Positions 1 through 7,715 of a stretch of DNA of 64,000 nt are shown here, one piece after another. The notes under the pieces were generated by a model. It had not been told where the DNA came from, searched no databases, and saw only the letters and a list, made by a program, of their open reading frames with translations. A program made the translations under genes and the position numbers. Source of the DNA: Bradyrhizobium barranii subsp. apii (GTDB lineage: Bacteria > Pseudomonadota > Alphaproteobacteria > Rhizobiales > Xanthobacteraceae); the NCBI RefSeq assembly GCF_011516635.5, contig NZ_CP096255.1, positions 4,028,501 to 4,092,500 of the forward strand, given 5' to 3'. Position 1 is the stretch's first letter. Each line of letters starts with the position of its first letter.

Positions 1-787
1 GCCACTGGTTGGCGGCGATCAGCGCCTTGAAGTAGGCAACGACGACCTCAGGGTATTTCTCGGCGAAATCGGTGCGGACCACGATGCCGTGGAAGGTCGG
101 CAGGTTGGTCTCAACGCCGTCAAAGATTTTTCGCGCGAAGCCGCGGAACGGCAGCAGCTCGGCGAAGGGGACGAAGTCGGCGTGCGCGTCGATCTTCTTC
201 TCCTGCAGATTGGTCGAGCCGACCTCCGGGCTCTGGCTGACGAGCTGGAAGAAGTCGGAGGCGTAACCGCGGTCCTGCATCGCCTTCAGCACCATGCCGT
301 GCGCGGCCGAGCCGAACGGCACGCTGACGAGCTTGCCCTTGAGATCGGCGAGATCGTAGTAGGGCGAGTCCTTGTGGACGACGAGCCCGTTGCCGGAGCC
401 GGACAGGCTGTAAGCGGCCACGCCGATGAGGCGGCTCTTGCTCTCCGGATTGCTCTCGAAGGTGAAGCCGTTCACGATCAGCGGATAGTCGCCCATCATG
501 CCGATCTGGAGCTTGTTCGCCATCATCGCGTTGGTGACGGGCGGGCCGGAGGTGAAATTCTGCCACTCCAGCTCGAACTTGATATTGGCGTATTTGCCGT
601 CCTTCGGCAGATATTTCTCGAGGAGATGCAGCTGCCGGATGACGACGCCGGCGGTCACCGTGTTGGTCGTGGTGTCCTGCGTTCCAATGCCAAGGGTGAC
701 GGTTTCCGCCAAGGCCGGCTGCGCAAGGAGTAGCGCCAGCGAGGTGACCGACATCGCGATCGAGAGCGTGGGAAGATGGCGGACCAT
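1..787 (-). CDS. NitT/TauT-type ABC transporter periplasmic binding protein, 3' end outside window
   Basis: This encodes a periplasmic substrate-binding protein of the nitrate/sulfonate/taurine (SsuA/TauA-like) ABC importer class. About 262 residues are visible and the C-terminus lies beyond the left edge. Read on the minus strand, it opens with a Sec signal ending AQPALA before ETVTLG. It then shows family-typical segments such as MMGDYPLIVNG and VPFGSAAHGM, which in relatives line the ligand pocket. ATG at 787 is preferred over 793 and 799 because GAGG lies about six bases ahead. The ATPase and permease are not visible and are presumably further left. The ligand cannot be read from sequence. 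The AprA/AprB-like redox genes nearby make a sulfur compound a reasonable guess, which is inference only. Confidence 0.85.
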   Translation of the reverse strand, partial: MVRHLPTLSIAMSVTSLALLLAQPALAETVTLGIGTQDTTTNTVTAGVVIRQLHLLEKYLPKDGKYANIKFELEWQNFTSGPPVTNAMMANKLQIGMMGDYPLIVNGFTFESNPESKSRLIGVAAYSLSGSGNGLVVHKDSPYYDLADLKGKLVSVPFGSAAHGMVLKAMQDRGYASDFFQLVSQSPEVGSTNLQEKKIDAHADFVPFAELLPFRGFARKIFDGVETNLPTFHGIVVRTDFAEKYPEVVVAYFKALIAANQW

Positions 788-871
788 TCTCATCCTCATT
801 CGGTTGGATGTGCTGTGGTTGCCATGATTGGGTGAGGCCGCGGGCAGGGCAAATCCGGAGTGACCGTCGCA

Positions 872-884
872 GTCGATTAGTTGC
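872..884 (-). promoter_or_regulatory. Candidate regulator site A (GCAACTAATCGAC) ahead of the binding-protein gene
   Basis: On the minus strand this reads GCAACTAATCGAC and lies about 85 bases ahead of the binding-protein start at 787. The 11-mer AACTAATCGAC recurs exactly at 2338-2348 before the ferredoxin reductase gene. Related versions lie at 2271 and 3221. A shared operator is inferred; the cluster's own Crp/Fnr protein is the obvious candidate to bind it. Confidence 0.4.
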
Positions 885-952
885 CGGGAAAAGCTGATTG
901 CATACTCCTTGAGCAGTCCTGCACTATAAAGCCGCTTGCCTGTGCATCGACC

Positions 953-1726
953 CTAGTCGCCGTTCTGGCCGCGCATCTCCTCGAGAGCGTCGGCCCGGCA
1001 CACCACGATCTGCGAGCGCTTGGTGACGATGATTCCCTTCTCCTGCATCCGTTTCAGGCTGATCGTGACCCATTGCCTGGTCGCGCCGACCATGTGGGCG
1101 ATGTCGGCATGGGTGAAGGCCGCCGCGATCACCCGGCCGTCGGCATCCTCGACACCGTAGAGCTCGACGAGGTGCAGCAGCAGGTGCGCGAGGCGCTGGG
1201 TGATCGAGCGTGTTCCCAGCATCTGCGCCAGCGCCGAATAGCATTTGCCCTTGAAGGTGAGGCCTTCAATGAGGCCGATGGCGAGGTTCGGGATCTCCAC
1301 GGCAAGGGACCGCAGCTCCTTTCCGGGCAGGTGCACGACGCTGCAATTGCTGGATGCGACGCCGGACCATTGATGCACGGTGCCCTCGAACACTTCGGGT
1401 CCGCCGACGAAATTGCCGACATGCCAATAGGCCAGCGTGATCTCGCGTCCGAGCGGCGAAGTGTAGAACACGCGGATGCGGCCGCTCTCGATCAGCCAGA
1501 TGCCGTCATGCTTGCCGCCCTGGCTGAACAGCGTCTGGCCGCGGTTGAGCACCTTTCGCCGGCCCTGCTTCAGCACCAGCTCCCGCTCGCGCGGCGACAG
1601 CTTGTCCATCAGCGGCGGCGGTCCGCCGATCCATTGCTGGTTCTCGGTCAGCAGCAGCGAGGAGCCTCCGGCAGGCCGGACCGTTGCGGGAACCGTCCCG
1701 CGAACCACATTGGCCGCCTGCAACAT
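953..1726 (-). CDS. Crp/Fnr-family transcriptional regulator
   Basis: A 257-residue regulator of the Crp/Fnr family. An N-terminal cyclic-nucleotide-binding-like beta-barrel (about residues 40-150, with LFSQGGKHDGIWLIESGRIRV) is followed by a long dimerisation helix. The C-terminal winged helix (about 200-245) contains FTHADIAHMVGATRQWVTISL. The recognition helix lacks the E-x-x-S-R residues of true Fnr/FixK proteins, so a different DNA site is expected. No Fnr-type cysteine cluster is visible. The ATG is supported by GGAGG seven bases upstream. The gene lies between the binding-protein gene and the DUF971 gene, all on the minus strand, and is the likely local regulator of the redox cluster (inference). 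Confidence 0.85.
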   Translation of the reverse strand: MLQAANVVRGTVPATVRPAGGSSLLLTENQQWIGGPPPLMDKLSPRERELVLKQGRRKVLNRGQTLFSQGGKHDGIWLIESGRIRVFYTSPLGREITLAYWHVGNFVGGPEVFEGTVHQWSGVASSNCSVVHLPGKELRSLAVEIPNLAIGLIEGLTFKGKCYSALAQMLGTRSITQRLAHLLLHLVELYGVEDADGRVIAAAFTHADIAHMVGATRQWVTISLKRMQEKGIIVTKRSQIVVCRADALEEMRGQNGD

Positions 1727-1785
1727 CGTCTGCCTCCGGAACGTTCAAATCGTTCTAAAGAGGAGCAATGTCCGTGCCAGCTTTA

Positions 1786-1900
1786 CTCCGCTGTCGTCGC
1801 CCGGCCTGACCGGGCGACCCAGTATTCCAGAGGCAGCAATGGGTTATGGAGAGGCCGCGGCGTACTGGATTCCCCGCTTTCGCGGGGAATGACAGCGGAG
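1786..1900. repeat. Intergenic composite palindrome (Bradyrhizobium-type)
   Basis: The outer arms CTCCGCTGTC and GACAGCGGAG are perfect inverted repeats. Inside are two smaller hairpins, one at the CGCCCGG/CCGGGCG end and one at ATTCCCC/GGGGAAT, plus CCAGTA/TACTGG. Intergenic palindromes of this build are common in Bradyrhizobium. It lies between the Crp gene start and the DUF971 gene stop. Confidence 0.7.
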
Positions 1901-1920
1901 CAAGGGGAACGGTCGAGGCC

Positions 1921-2223
1921 CTACCGCCCCGCCAAGCTCAGCAGATACGGCTTCGGATAAATCCCCCTGTTATGCCCATCCGAAAACGAGATGTTCAGCC
2001 CGTAGCCGAGATCGCCGATCTCGGTGATGGCGATGCCGGGAAAGCGTTCAGGGAAACGATCGTCGAAGCGGGCGCGGGTGCAGTGAGCGCATTTACAGGA
2101 GAGACGGAGCTGCTCGGCAGTGATCCCGACCACGTCGTCCTGCGTGGTGCGGACGACGAGCGTCGCGAGATCGGCGCTGGCTTCGTAGTCGGCCACCGTC
2201 GGTGCCACCAAGGTCATGGTCAT
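1921..2223 (-). CDS. DUF971 domain protein
   Basis: A protein of 100 residues made almost entirely of a DUF971 domain, the fold also found at the N-terminus of gamma-butyrobetaine hydroxylase. The C-terminal half has the typical signature GDLGYGLNISFSDGHNRGIY. A CKCAHC-like cluster (KCAHCTRAR) could bind zinc or a metal cluster. The start at 2223 is chosen because GGAGG sits six bases upstream; a longer frame to 2274 has no such support. It is divergent from the ferredoxin reductase gene. DUF971 proteins have been linked to iron-sulfur handling, which would suit a cluster with a 2x[4Fe-4S] ferredoxin, but the role here is unknown. Confidence 0.75.
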   Translation of the reverse strand: MTMTLVAPTVADYEASADLATLVVRTTQDDVVGITAEQLRLSCKCAHCTRARFDDRFPERFPGIAITEIGDLGYGLNISFSDGHNRGIYPKPYLLSLAGR

Positions 2224-2270
2224 GACGAACCTCCAGCTTCCTTCTATGTCGGCGCGGGCGCGCACGAATA

Positions 2271-2282
2271 GCAACTAATTGC
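2271..2282. promoter_or_regulatory. Candidate regulator site B (GCAACTAATTGC palindrome)
   Basis: This near-perfect palindrome has GCAA/TTGC arms around CTAA and sits 48 bases ahead of the DUF971 start, in the divergent region shared with the ferredoxin reductase gene. On the minus strand it continues TTGCTATTCG. That resembles TTGCTATCG, which follows the related site at 3221. Confidence 0.4.
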
Positions 2283-2337
2283 CAGCGCGGACGCGTGGCC
2301 GTCTGCCTCCTCTTCAGTCACCGCCCACCAAATGTGA

Positions 2338-2348
2338 AACTAATCGAC
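2338..2348 (+). promoter_or_regulatory. Candidate regulator site D (AACTAATCGAC)
   Basis: AACTAATCGAC lies 77 bases ahead of the ferredoxin reductase start. It is identical to the minus-strand 11-mer in site A (872-882), and both are oriented toward the gene they precede. Confidence 0.4.
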
Positions 2349-2424
2349 CGGGAATTTCACTTCCGAATTGCCGGACTCTGCTCTCTCCGAAACCTTGTGC
2401 GCCAACGATGGCTGAGGAGAGACC

Positions 2425-3198
2425 ATGAGCGCATTTCAGAAGGAAACGGTTTTGTCGGTCCGGCACTGGACCGATAGCCTGTTCAGCTTCACGGCGACGC
2501 GCGATCCGGGCTTCCGTTTCCAGAACGGCCAGTTCGCCATGATCGGGCTGGAAGTCGAGGGCAAGGCGTTGATGCGGGCCTACAGCATGGCGAGCGCCAA
2601 TCACGAGGAGGCGCTCGAGTTCTTCTCGATCAAGGTGCAGGACGGCCCGCTGACCTCGCGCCTCCAGAAGATCAGGGAAGGCGACATCATCCTGGTCGGC
2701 CGCAAGGCGACGGGCACGCTGATCACCGGCAACCTCATCCCGGGAAAGCGCCTGCTGCTGCTCTCGACCGGCACGGGCCTCGCGCCCTTCGCCAGCCTGA
2801 TCAAGGACCCCGACGTCTACGAAAATTACGAGACCATCGTGCTCGCCCATGGCTGCCGCCAGGTTTCGGAACTCGCCTATGGCGAGCACCTCGTCGACGG
2901 CCTGCGCAATCACGAGTTCTTCGGCCCCCTGATCCGCGACAAGCTCGTCTACTACCCGACCGTCACCCGCGAGCCGTTCAAAAACCGCGGCCGCATCACC
3001 GATCTGATCGCCTCCAATCAGCTGTTCGACGACATCGGCCAATCCGGTCTCGATATCGAGACCGACCGCATCATGCTGTGCGGCAGCCCGGCGATGCTCG
3101 AGGAACTCCCCGCGATGTTTGCCGTGCGCGGCTTTGTCGAGGGCAACCACAGCCAGCCCGGCCATTTCGTCATTGAAAAGGCCTTCGTCGAGCGCTGA
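2425..3198 (+). CDS. fpr: Ferredoxin--NADP reductase
   Basis: Flavin enzyme of 257 residues passing electrons between NADPH and ferredoxin or flavodoxin in the cytoplasm. The FAD-binding motif RAYSMAS is at residues 51-57. The NADP-binding loop STGTGLAPF follows near 112-120. The C-terminus HFVIEKAFVER matches the short-tailed bacterial Fpr class, and the length is normal for it. GAGGAGA lies just ahead of the ATG. The gene is followed by the AprA-like flavoprotein and its ferredoxin, so it probably supplies or removes electrons for that pair. This family also serves oxidative stress and nitrogen fixation elsewhere, so a wider role is possible. Confidence 0.92.
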   Translation: MSAFQKETVLSVRHWTDSLFSFTATRDPGFRFQNGQFAMIGLEVEGKALMRAYSMASANHEEALEFFSIKVQDGPLTSRLQKIREGDIILVGRKATGTLITGNLIPGKRLLLLSTGTGLAPFASLIKDPDVYENYETIVLAHGCRQVSELAYGEHLVDGLRNHEFFGPLIRDKLVYYPTVTREPFKNRGRITDLIASNQLFDDIGQSGLDIETDRIMLCGSPAMLEELPAMFAVRGFVEGNHSQPGHFVIEKAFVER

Positions 3199-3220
3199 GG
3201 CGCAAATCGCGTCCCGGCGA

Positions 3221-3236
3221 CAACTAATTGCTATCG
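3221..3236 (+). promoter_or_regulatory. Candidate regulator site C (CAACTAATTGCTATCG)
   Basis: CAACTAATTGC followed by TATCG lies 63 bases before the flavoprotein start, in the gap after fpr. It shares CAACTAATTGC with site B and the AACTAAT core with sites A and D. It suggests the flavoprotein operon has its own promoter under the same control. Confidence 0.4.
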
Positions 3237-3298
3237 CCGGAACGCCCCCTGAACAAATCTGATGCAAAGGCGCCGGACCGGCGAACCAGGAGCAAGTG

Positions 3299-5041
3299 AT
3301 GGCACTAGATGAGATCGTCGACGGACTTTCGGAGGTTTCCTGCGACGTGCTCGTCATCGGCGGCGGCACGGCCGGCCCGATGGCAGCGCTGAAAGCAAAA
3401 CTGAAGAACCCGAAGGCCAATGTCGTCCTGCTCGAGAAGGCCAACGTCAAGCGCTCCGGCGCGATCTCGATGGGCATGGACGGGCTCAACAACGCCGTCA
3501 TCCCCGGCTACGCGACGCCGGAGCAGTACACCAAGGAAATCACCATCGCCAATGACGGGATCGTCGATCAGAAGGCGGTCTATAAATATGCGCAAAACTG
3601 CTACAAGATCATCGAGGAGCTCGACAGTTTCGGCATCCGCTTCCTGAAGAACGAGAACGGCGACTACGCCGTCAAGAAGGTGCACCACATCGGCACCTAT
3701 GTGCTGCCGATGCCGAACGGCGAGACGGTCAAGAAGGCGCTCTATCGCCAGCTCCGCCGCGCCCGCATCCTGATCTCCAACCGTTACATGGCGACGCGGC
3801 TGCTCAAATCGTCCGACGGCCGCATCGCCGGCGCGATAAGCGTCAACACCCGCACCGCCGAGATCCTGGTGATCAAGGCCAAGGCCGTGATCCTCTGCAT
3901 GGGCGCCGCCGGCAGGCTTGGTCTGCCGACCTCCGGCTACATGTTCGGCACCTACGAGAACGCCGCCAATTCCGGCGACGGCTATGCCATGGCCTATCAC
4001 GCCGGTGCCGCGCTGGCGAACCTCGAATGTTACCAGATCAATCCGCTGATCAAGGATTATAACGGCCCGGCCTGCGCCTATGTCGCCGGTCCGTTCGGTG
4101 CCTTCACCGCCAACAACGAGGGATCGCGCTTCATCGAATGCGACTACTGGTCGGGCCAGATGATGCTGGAATTCTACAACGAGCTGCTGTCAGGCAAGGG
4201 CCCGGTGTTCCTCCAGCTCAAGCATCTCCATCCCGACACCATCTCCGAGATCGAATCCACGCTGCACAAGGTCGAGCGTCCCACGCGCGGCTTGTTCCAG
4301 CAGGGGCGAGGCGTCGATTACCGCAGCGAGTCGATCGAGATGCACATCTCCGAGATCGGCTTCTGCTCCGGCCACAGCGCCTCCGGTGTGTTCGTCGACG
4401 ACAATGCGCGCACGACGGTGCCCGGCCTCTACGCCGCCGGCGATATGGCGAGCGTGCCGCACAATTACATGCTGGGCGCCTTCACCAACGGTTCGGTCGC
4501 CGGTATCGATGCCATGGAGTTCGCCGACAACCACGACTTTGCGGAGTTCGATGCCGCCGATGTCGCGCTGGAGCGCGACCGCGTGCTGGCGCCGACTAAA
4601 CGCGAGGACGGCATTCCGCCGAACCAGGTCGAGTACAAGACCCGCCGCCTCGTCAACGACTACCTCCAGCCGCCGAAGGTCACCCGCAAATACGAGCTCG
4701 GCATGCGCCGCCTCGCCGAGACGCGGCAGGACATGCAGGAGCACATGATCGCGCGCAATGCGCACGAGCTGCTTCGTGCGCTCGAAGTGCAGTCGATCAT
4801 GGACTGCGCCGACATGGCGGTGCACGCCTCGTTGTACCGCGAGGAGAGCCGCTGGGGCCTCTATCACTGGCGCACGGATTTCCCGGAGAAGGACAACGAG
4901 AACTGGTTCTGCCACACGTTGCTCTCCAAGCAGAACGGCAAGATGACCAGCGAGAAGCGCGCCGTGGAGCCCTATGTCGTCCCGATCGCCGACGACGAGA
5001 AGGACCTCTACGACAAGCAGCGCATCCGCGCTTCCGCCTGA
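3299..5041 (+). CDS. AprA-like FAD-binding fumarate reductase/adenylylsulfate reductase-type flavoprotein
   Basis: A protein of 580 residues in the fumarate reductase/succinate dehydrogenase flavoprotein superfamily, closest in style to the alpha subunit of adenylylsulfate reductase. The dinucleotide-binding motif GGGTAG is at residues 21-26 and an ANVKRSGAISMGMDGLN segment follows, as in AprA-like proteins. A C-terminal FAD loop reads LYAAGDMASVPHNYMLG. ATG at 3299 is preferred over the overlapping GTG at 3296, with AGGAG six bases upstream. The next gene encodes a small 2x[4Fe-4S] ferredoxin, mirroring the AprA-AprB pair. No Sat or AprM-like gene is visible, so genuine APS reductase activity is not claimed; the substrate is unknown. 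Confidence 0.85.
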   Translation: MALDEIVDGLSEVSCDVLVIGGGTAGPMAALKAKLKNPKANVVLLEKANVKRSGAISMGMDGLNNAVIPGYATPEQYTKEITIANDGIVDQKAVYKYAQNCYKIIEELDSFGIRFLKNENGDYAVKKVHHIGTYVLPMPNGETVKKALYRQLRRARILISNRYMATRLLKSSDGRIAGAISVNTRTAEILVIKAKAVILCMGAAGRLGLPTSGYMFGTYENAANSGDGYAMAYHAGAALANLECYQINPLIKDYNGPACAYVAGPFGAFTANNEGSRFIECDYWSGQMMLEFYNELLSGKGPVFLQLKHLHPDTISEIESTLHKVERPTRGLFQQGRGVDYRSESIEMHISEIGFCSGHSASGVFVDDNARTTVPGLYAAGDMASVPHNYMLGAFTNGSVAGIDAMEFADNHDFAEFDAADVALERDRVLAPTKREDGIPPNQVEYKTRRLVNDYLQPPKVTRKYELGMRRLAETRQDMQEHMIARNAHELLRALEVQSIMDCADMAVHASLYREESRWGLYHWRTDFPEKDNENWFCHTLLSKQNGKMTSEKRAVEPYVVPIADDEKDLYDKQRIRASA

Positions 5042-5072
5042 TCCACCGCAACATCGCAACAGGAGACATAAA

Positions 5073-5306
5073 ATGCCTCTCGCGTCCTATCAGACATCGG
5101 TTCCGGTGGTCGTCGACGACGCCAAATGCATCGCCGACAAGGGCTGCACCGTCTGCGTCGACGTCTGCCCGCTCGACGTGCTCCGCATCAGCGACATGAC
5201 CGGCAAGGCCTACATGGCCTATGACGAGTGTTGGTATTGCATGCCCTGCGAGGCCGACTGCCCGACCGGCGCCGTCACCGTCAACATTCCCTATCTGTTG
5301 AGGTGA
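5073..5306 (+). CDS. AprB-like 2x[4Fe-4S] ferredoxin
   Basis: This protein of 77 residues has two four-cysteine clusters: C19, C25, C28, C32 and C53, C56, C59, C63. The wide spacing between the first two cysteines (CIADKGC) resembles the AprB N-terminal ferredoxin domain rather than classical 8Fe ferredoxins. It lacks the long C-terminal tail with which AprB embraces AprA. AGGAG lies seven bases ahead of the chosen ATG. It follows the flavoprotein by about 30 bases and precedes the HEAT gene by 2 bases, so the three are probably one operon. Its likely role is to carry electrons between the flavoprotein and Fpr. Confidence 0.88.
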   Translation: MPLASYQTSVPVVVDDAKCIADKGCTVCVDVCPLDVLRISDMTGKAYMAYDECWYCMPCEADCPTGAVTVNIPYLLR

Positions 5307-5308
5307 TC

Positions 5309-6286
5309 ATGTCGAGCCCGTTCGAATCCTACGACGATCTCGAAGACGCCGATGAGCGCCTTCAGGCCGCCGATCCCGCCGAGCGCCGTGTCGCCATCAT
5401 CGCGCTCGGTCACTCCGGTGATCCCGCAGCCGTCGCGCATCTCGCCAACATGGTGTCCGATCCCGATGCGGGCGTGCGCCAGCAGGTCGCGATGGCGCTC
5501 GGCGAGTTCGACGGGCCGGAGGCCGCGCGTGGGCTGGTCAAGCTGCTGGTCGATCCCGAAAGAATCGTGGCGGCGGCCGCGGCCGACAGCATGGCCGAGT
5601 TCAAGGATCCGGCCTGCGCCGAGATCATCCTGCCGCTGGTCAAGCACGCCCATGCCTTCGTCCGCATGGGCGCGCTGCGTGCGCTGAAGGAATTGCGCTG
5701 CAAGGATACGCTGAAGCCGGCGCTGGAAGCGCTCCTGGATCAGGATGCGGCCGTTCGCGTGCAGGCGATCGGCGTGATCGGCTTCCTCAAGCTGGAGGAA
5801 TCCATCCCCGCGCTGACCGCGCTGATCAACGATCCCGACGCCCATGTGCGCCGCGCCGCGGTGAGCGCGCTGGCCTTCTCGCAGCTGAAGCCCGCGGCCG
5901 AGACGATCACACGCGGGCTGAAGGACTCGGACTGGATGGTGCGCGAGATGGCCGCGGAAACGCTGGGCCTCAACGTCAACGGTTCGCTCGCGGCCGATCA
6001 GCTTGTCGGCGCGCTCGCCGACGAGTTCTGGCAGGTGCGGCTGAAGGCGATCCGCAGCCTCGGCAAGATGAAGATCGAGCGCGCGGTACGCCCGATCGGC
6101 AATTGCATCAAACACGACCAGGCCAATTTGCGGAAGGAGGCGGCCGCCGCGCTCGGCGAGATCGCCCATCCCGACGGCGAGGCGTTTCTGGCCGTCATCG
6201 CCGACGATGCCGACCCTGACGTCCGCAAGAACGCGCGCTGGGCGCTCCAGCAGATCGCGGCGCGCAAAGCGCGAGCAGGCGCATAA
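5309..6286 (+). CDS. HEAT-repeat (PBS lyase-like) protein
   Basis: A cytoplasmic solenoid protein of 325 residues made of about eight to nine alpha-helical HEAT/PBS-lyase repeats. Recurring units look like DPDAGVRQQVAMALGEF, DPDAHVRRAAVSALAF and DPDVRKNARWALQQI. No enzymatic motif is visible. Its ATG is two bases after the ferredoxin stop and the AGGTGA there serves as ribosome binding site, so translation is probably coupled. Such proteins commonly act as scaffolds or as cofactor-handling partners of redox enzymes. A role in assembling or holding the flavoprotein-ferredoxin complex is plausible but inferred from position only. Confidence 0.85.
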   Translation: MSSPFESYDDLEDADERLQAADPAERRVAIIALGHSGDPAAVAHLANMVSDPDAGVRQQVAMALGEFDGPEAARGLVKLLVDPERIVAAAAADSMAEFKDPACAEIILPLVKHAHAFVRMGALRALKELRCKDTLKPALEALLDQDAAVRVQAIGVIGFLKLEESIPALTALINDPDAHVRRAAVSALAFSQLKPAAETITRGLKDSDWMVREMAAETLGLNVNGSLAADQLVGALADEFWQVRLKAIRSLGKMKIERAVRPIGNCIKHDQANLRKEAAAALGEIAHPDGEAFLAVIADDADPDVRKNARWALQQIAARKARAGA

Positions 6287-6293
6287 AGGCCCG

Positions 6294-6340
6294 GGCAGGG
6301 GCATAGCGGCTCTTCGCTGCCGGTCTGGACTTCCCCTGCC
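6294..6340 (+). terminator. Possible terminator or long hairpin after the HEAT gene
   Basis: GGCAGGGG at 6294-6301 pairs with CCCCTGCC at 6333-6340, with a small AGCG/CGCT hairpin inside. It lies eight bases after the operon stop and is followed by GTTTATT. There is no strong U-tract, so termination is only a suggestion. Confidence 0.35.
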
Positions 6341-6418
6341 AGACGTTTATTGGTCTTCGCCAATGGGATCGGCTGCTATTTCAGCGTGGCCGATCCGAGA
6401 AAGAGCGAGGACGCGGCC

Positions 6419-7591
6419 ATGACGACACTGTCTGTAAAAGATCTTCTCCCCGAGGATGGAACGAAGGGGACGCTGGTCGGCCGCGTCTGGCTGCCGCAGG
6501 CGAACGGCCCGGCCGTTGTCGCCGTCCGTGGAGACGGCGTCTTCGACGTCACCGCCAGGTTTCCGACCGTCAGCGCGCTCTGCGAGGAAGACAATCCGGC
6601 CAAGGCGCTCGCCGCGGTCAAGGGCGAGCGCATCGGCGATCTCGAAGCGATCGTGGCCAACACGGCGCCAGATGGGCGCGATCCGAAAAAGCCGTGGCTG
6701 CTTGCGCCCCTCGATCTTCAGACCCTGAAGGCCGCCGGCGTCACCTTCGCCATCTCGATGCTGGAGCGCGTCATCGAAGAGCGCGCCAAGGGCAATCCGG
6801 CTTCGGCCGAAGCGATCCGGAAAGAAGTGACGCGGCTGATCGGCGACGATTTGTCGAAGCTCAAGCCGGGCTCCGACCAGGCGATGCATTTGAAGCAGGT
6901 GCTGATCGATCAGAACGCCTGGAGCCAATATCTCGAAGTGGGTATCGGTCCGGATGCCGAGGTCTTCACCAAGGCGCCGACGCTGTCGTCGGTCGGCACC
7001 GGCATGGATGCCGGCCTGCATCCGAAGTCGACCTGGAACAATCCTGAGCCCGAGCTCGTGCTGTTCGTCTCGAGCCGCGGCAAGATCGTCGGCGGCGCGC
7101 TCGGCAACGACGTCAATCTGCGCGACTTCGAGGGGCGTTCGGCGCTGCTGTTGTCGAAGGCCAAGGACAACAACGCCTCCTGCGCGATCGGCCCGTTGCT
7201 GCGTCTGTTCGACGACAGCTTCACACTCGACGACGCCCGCAAGCTCGACATCAGCCTGAACGTAAAGGGCGCGGACGGTTTCGTTCTCGACGGCCATTCC
7301 TCAATCAGCATGATCAGTCGCGATCCCACGGACCTCGTCGAGCAGACGATCGGCAAGGTCCATCAATACCCCGACGGCTTTGTGCTGTTCCTCGGCACGA
7401 TGTTCGCCCCCGTCAAGGATCGCGATGCGCCGGGGCAGGGGTTCACCCACAAGCGCGACGACATCGTCACGATCGCAGCGCCCCAGCTCGGCAAGCTCGT
7501 CAACCGCATGCGCACCAGCGACGAGTGCGAGCCCTGGACGTTTGGAATCGGCGCGCTGATGAAGAACCTCGCGCAACGGAAGCTGATCTAG
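6419..7591 (+). CDS. Fumarylacetoacetate hydrolase-superfamily protein, likely 2-keto-3-deoxy-sugar-acid dehydratase
   Basis: A cytoplasmic enzyme of 390 residues in the FAH superfamily. The C-terminal catalytic domain shows NPEPELVLFVSSRG, GNDVNLRDFEGRSAL and KAKDNNASCAIGP, which carry the metal-binding acidic residues and the lid lysine region of the fold. The length and two-domain build resemble XylX/KdaD-type dehydratases that turn 2-keto-3-deoxy-pentonates into alpha-ketoglutarate semialdehyde. The neighbours support this: two sugar importers, a sugar dehydrogenase and a lactonase lie downstream. Hydrolysis of an acylpyruvate is the alternative. The ATG at 6419 is preferred over an upstream extension to 6350 that has no conserved sequence. 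Confidence 0.75.
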   Translation: MTTLSVKDLLPEDGTKGTLVGRVWLPQANGPAVVAVRGDGVFDVTARFPTVSALCEEDNPAKALAAVKGERIGDLEAIVANTAPDGRDPKKPWLLAPLDLQTLKAAGVTFAISMLERVIEERAKGNPASAEAIRKEVTRLIGDDLSKLKPGSDQAMHLKQVLIDQNAWSQYLEVGIGPDAEVFTKAPTLSSVGTGMDAGLHPKSTWNNPEPELVLFVSSRGKIVGGALGNDVNLRDFEGRSALLLSKAKDNNASCAIGPLLRLFDDSFTLDDARKLDISLNVKGADGFVLDGHSSISMISRDPTDLVEQTIGKVHQYPDGFVLFLGTMFAPVKDRDAPGQGFTHKRDDIVTIAAPQLGKLVNRMRTSDECEPWTFGIGALMKNLAQRKLI

Positions 7592-7606
7592 CTCCGCTAC
7601 CCTTCG

Positions 7607-7630
7607 CCTCTCCCCGCACGCGGGGAGAGG
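7607..7630. repeat. Short hairpin repeat (CCTCTCCCCGC/GCGGGGAGAGG)
   Basis: Eleven-base perfect arms flank a two-base AC loop. The same arms occur in the two hairpins between chvE and gguA (17436-17490), and a shorter version occurs at 45517-45538. It lies 15 bases after the FAH gene stop and may act as a transcript end. Confidence 0.65.
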
Positions 7631-7715
7631 CCGGATTGCATCGAAGATGCAGTCCGGGTGATGCGGACTCTCCGCGGGTCGATCTGGTCGACCTACGCCG
7701 AACTCTATCCACACC

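Noticed and set aside
89..733. Plus-strand frame opposite the NitT/TauT binding protein
   Set aside because: The minus strand gives a complete signal peptide and binding-protein segments, while the plus frame is an Arg/Glu-rich shadow.
3299..5306. Calling the flavoprotein-ferredoxin pair true AprAB
   Set aside because: No sulfate adenylyltransferase, Apr membrane anchor or Dsr gene is visible, and the ferredoxin lacks the AprB C-terminal tail.
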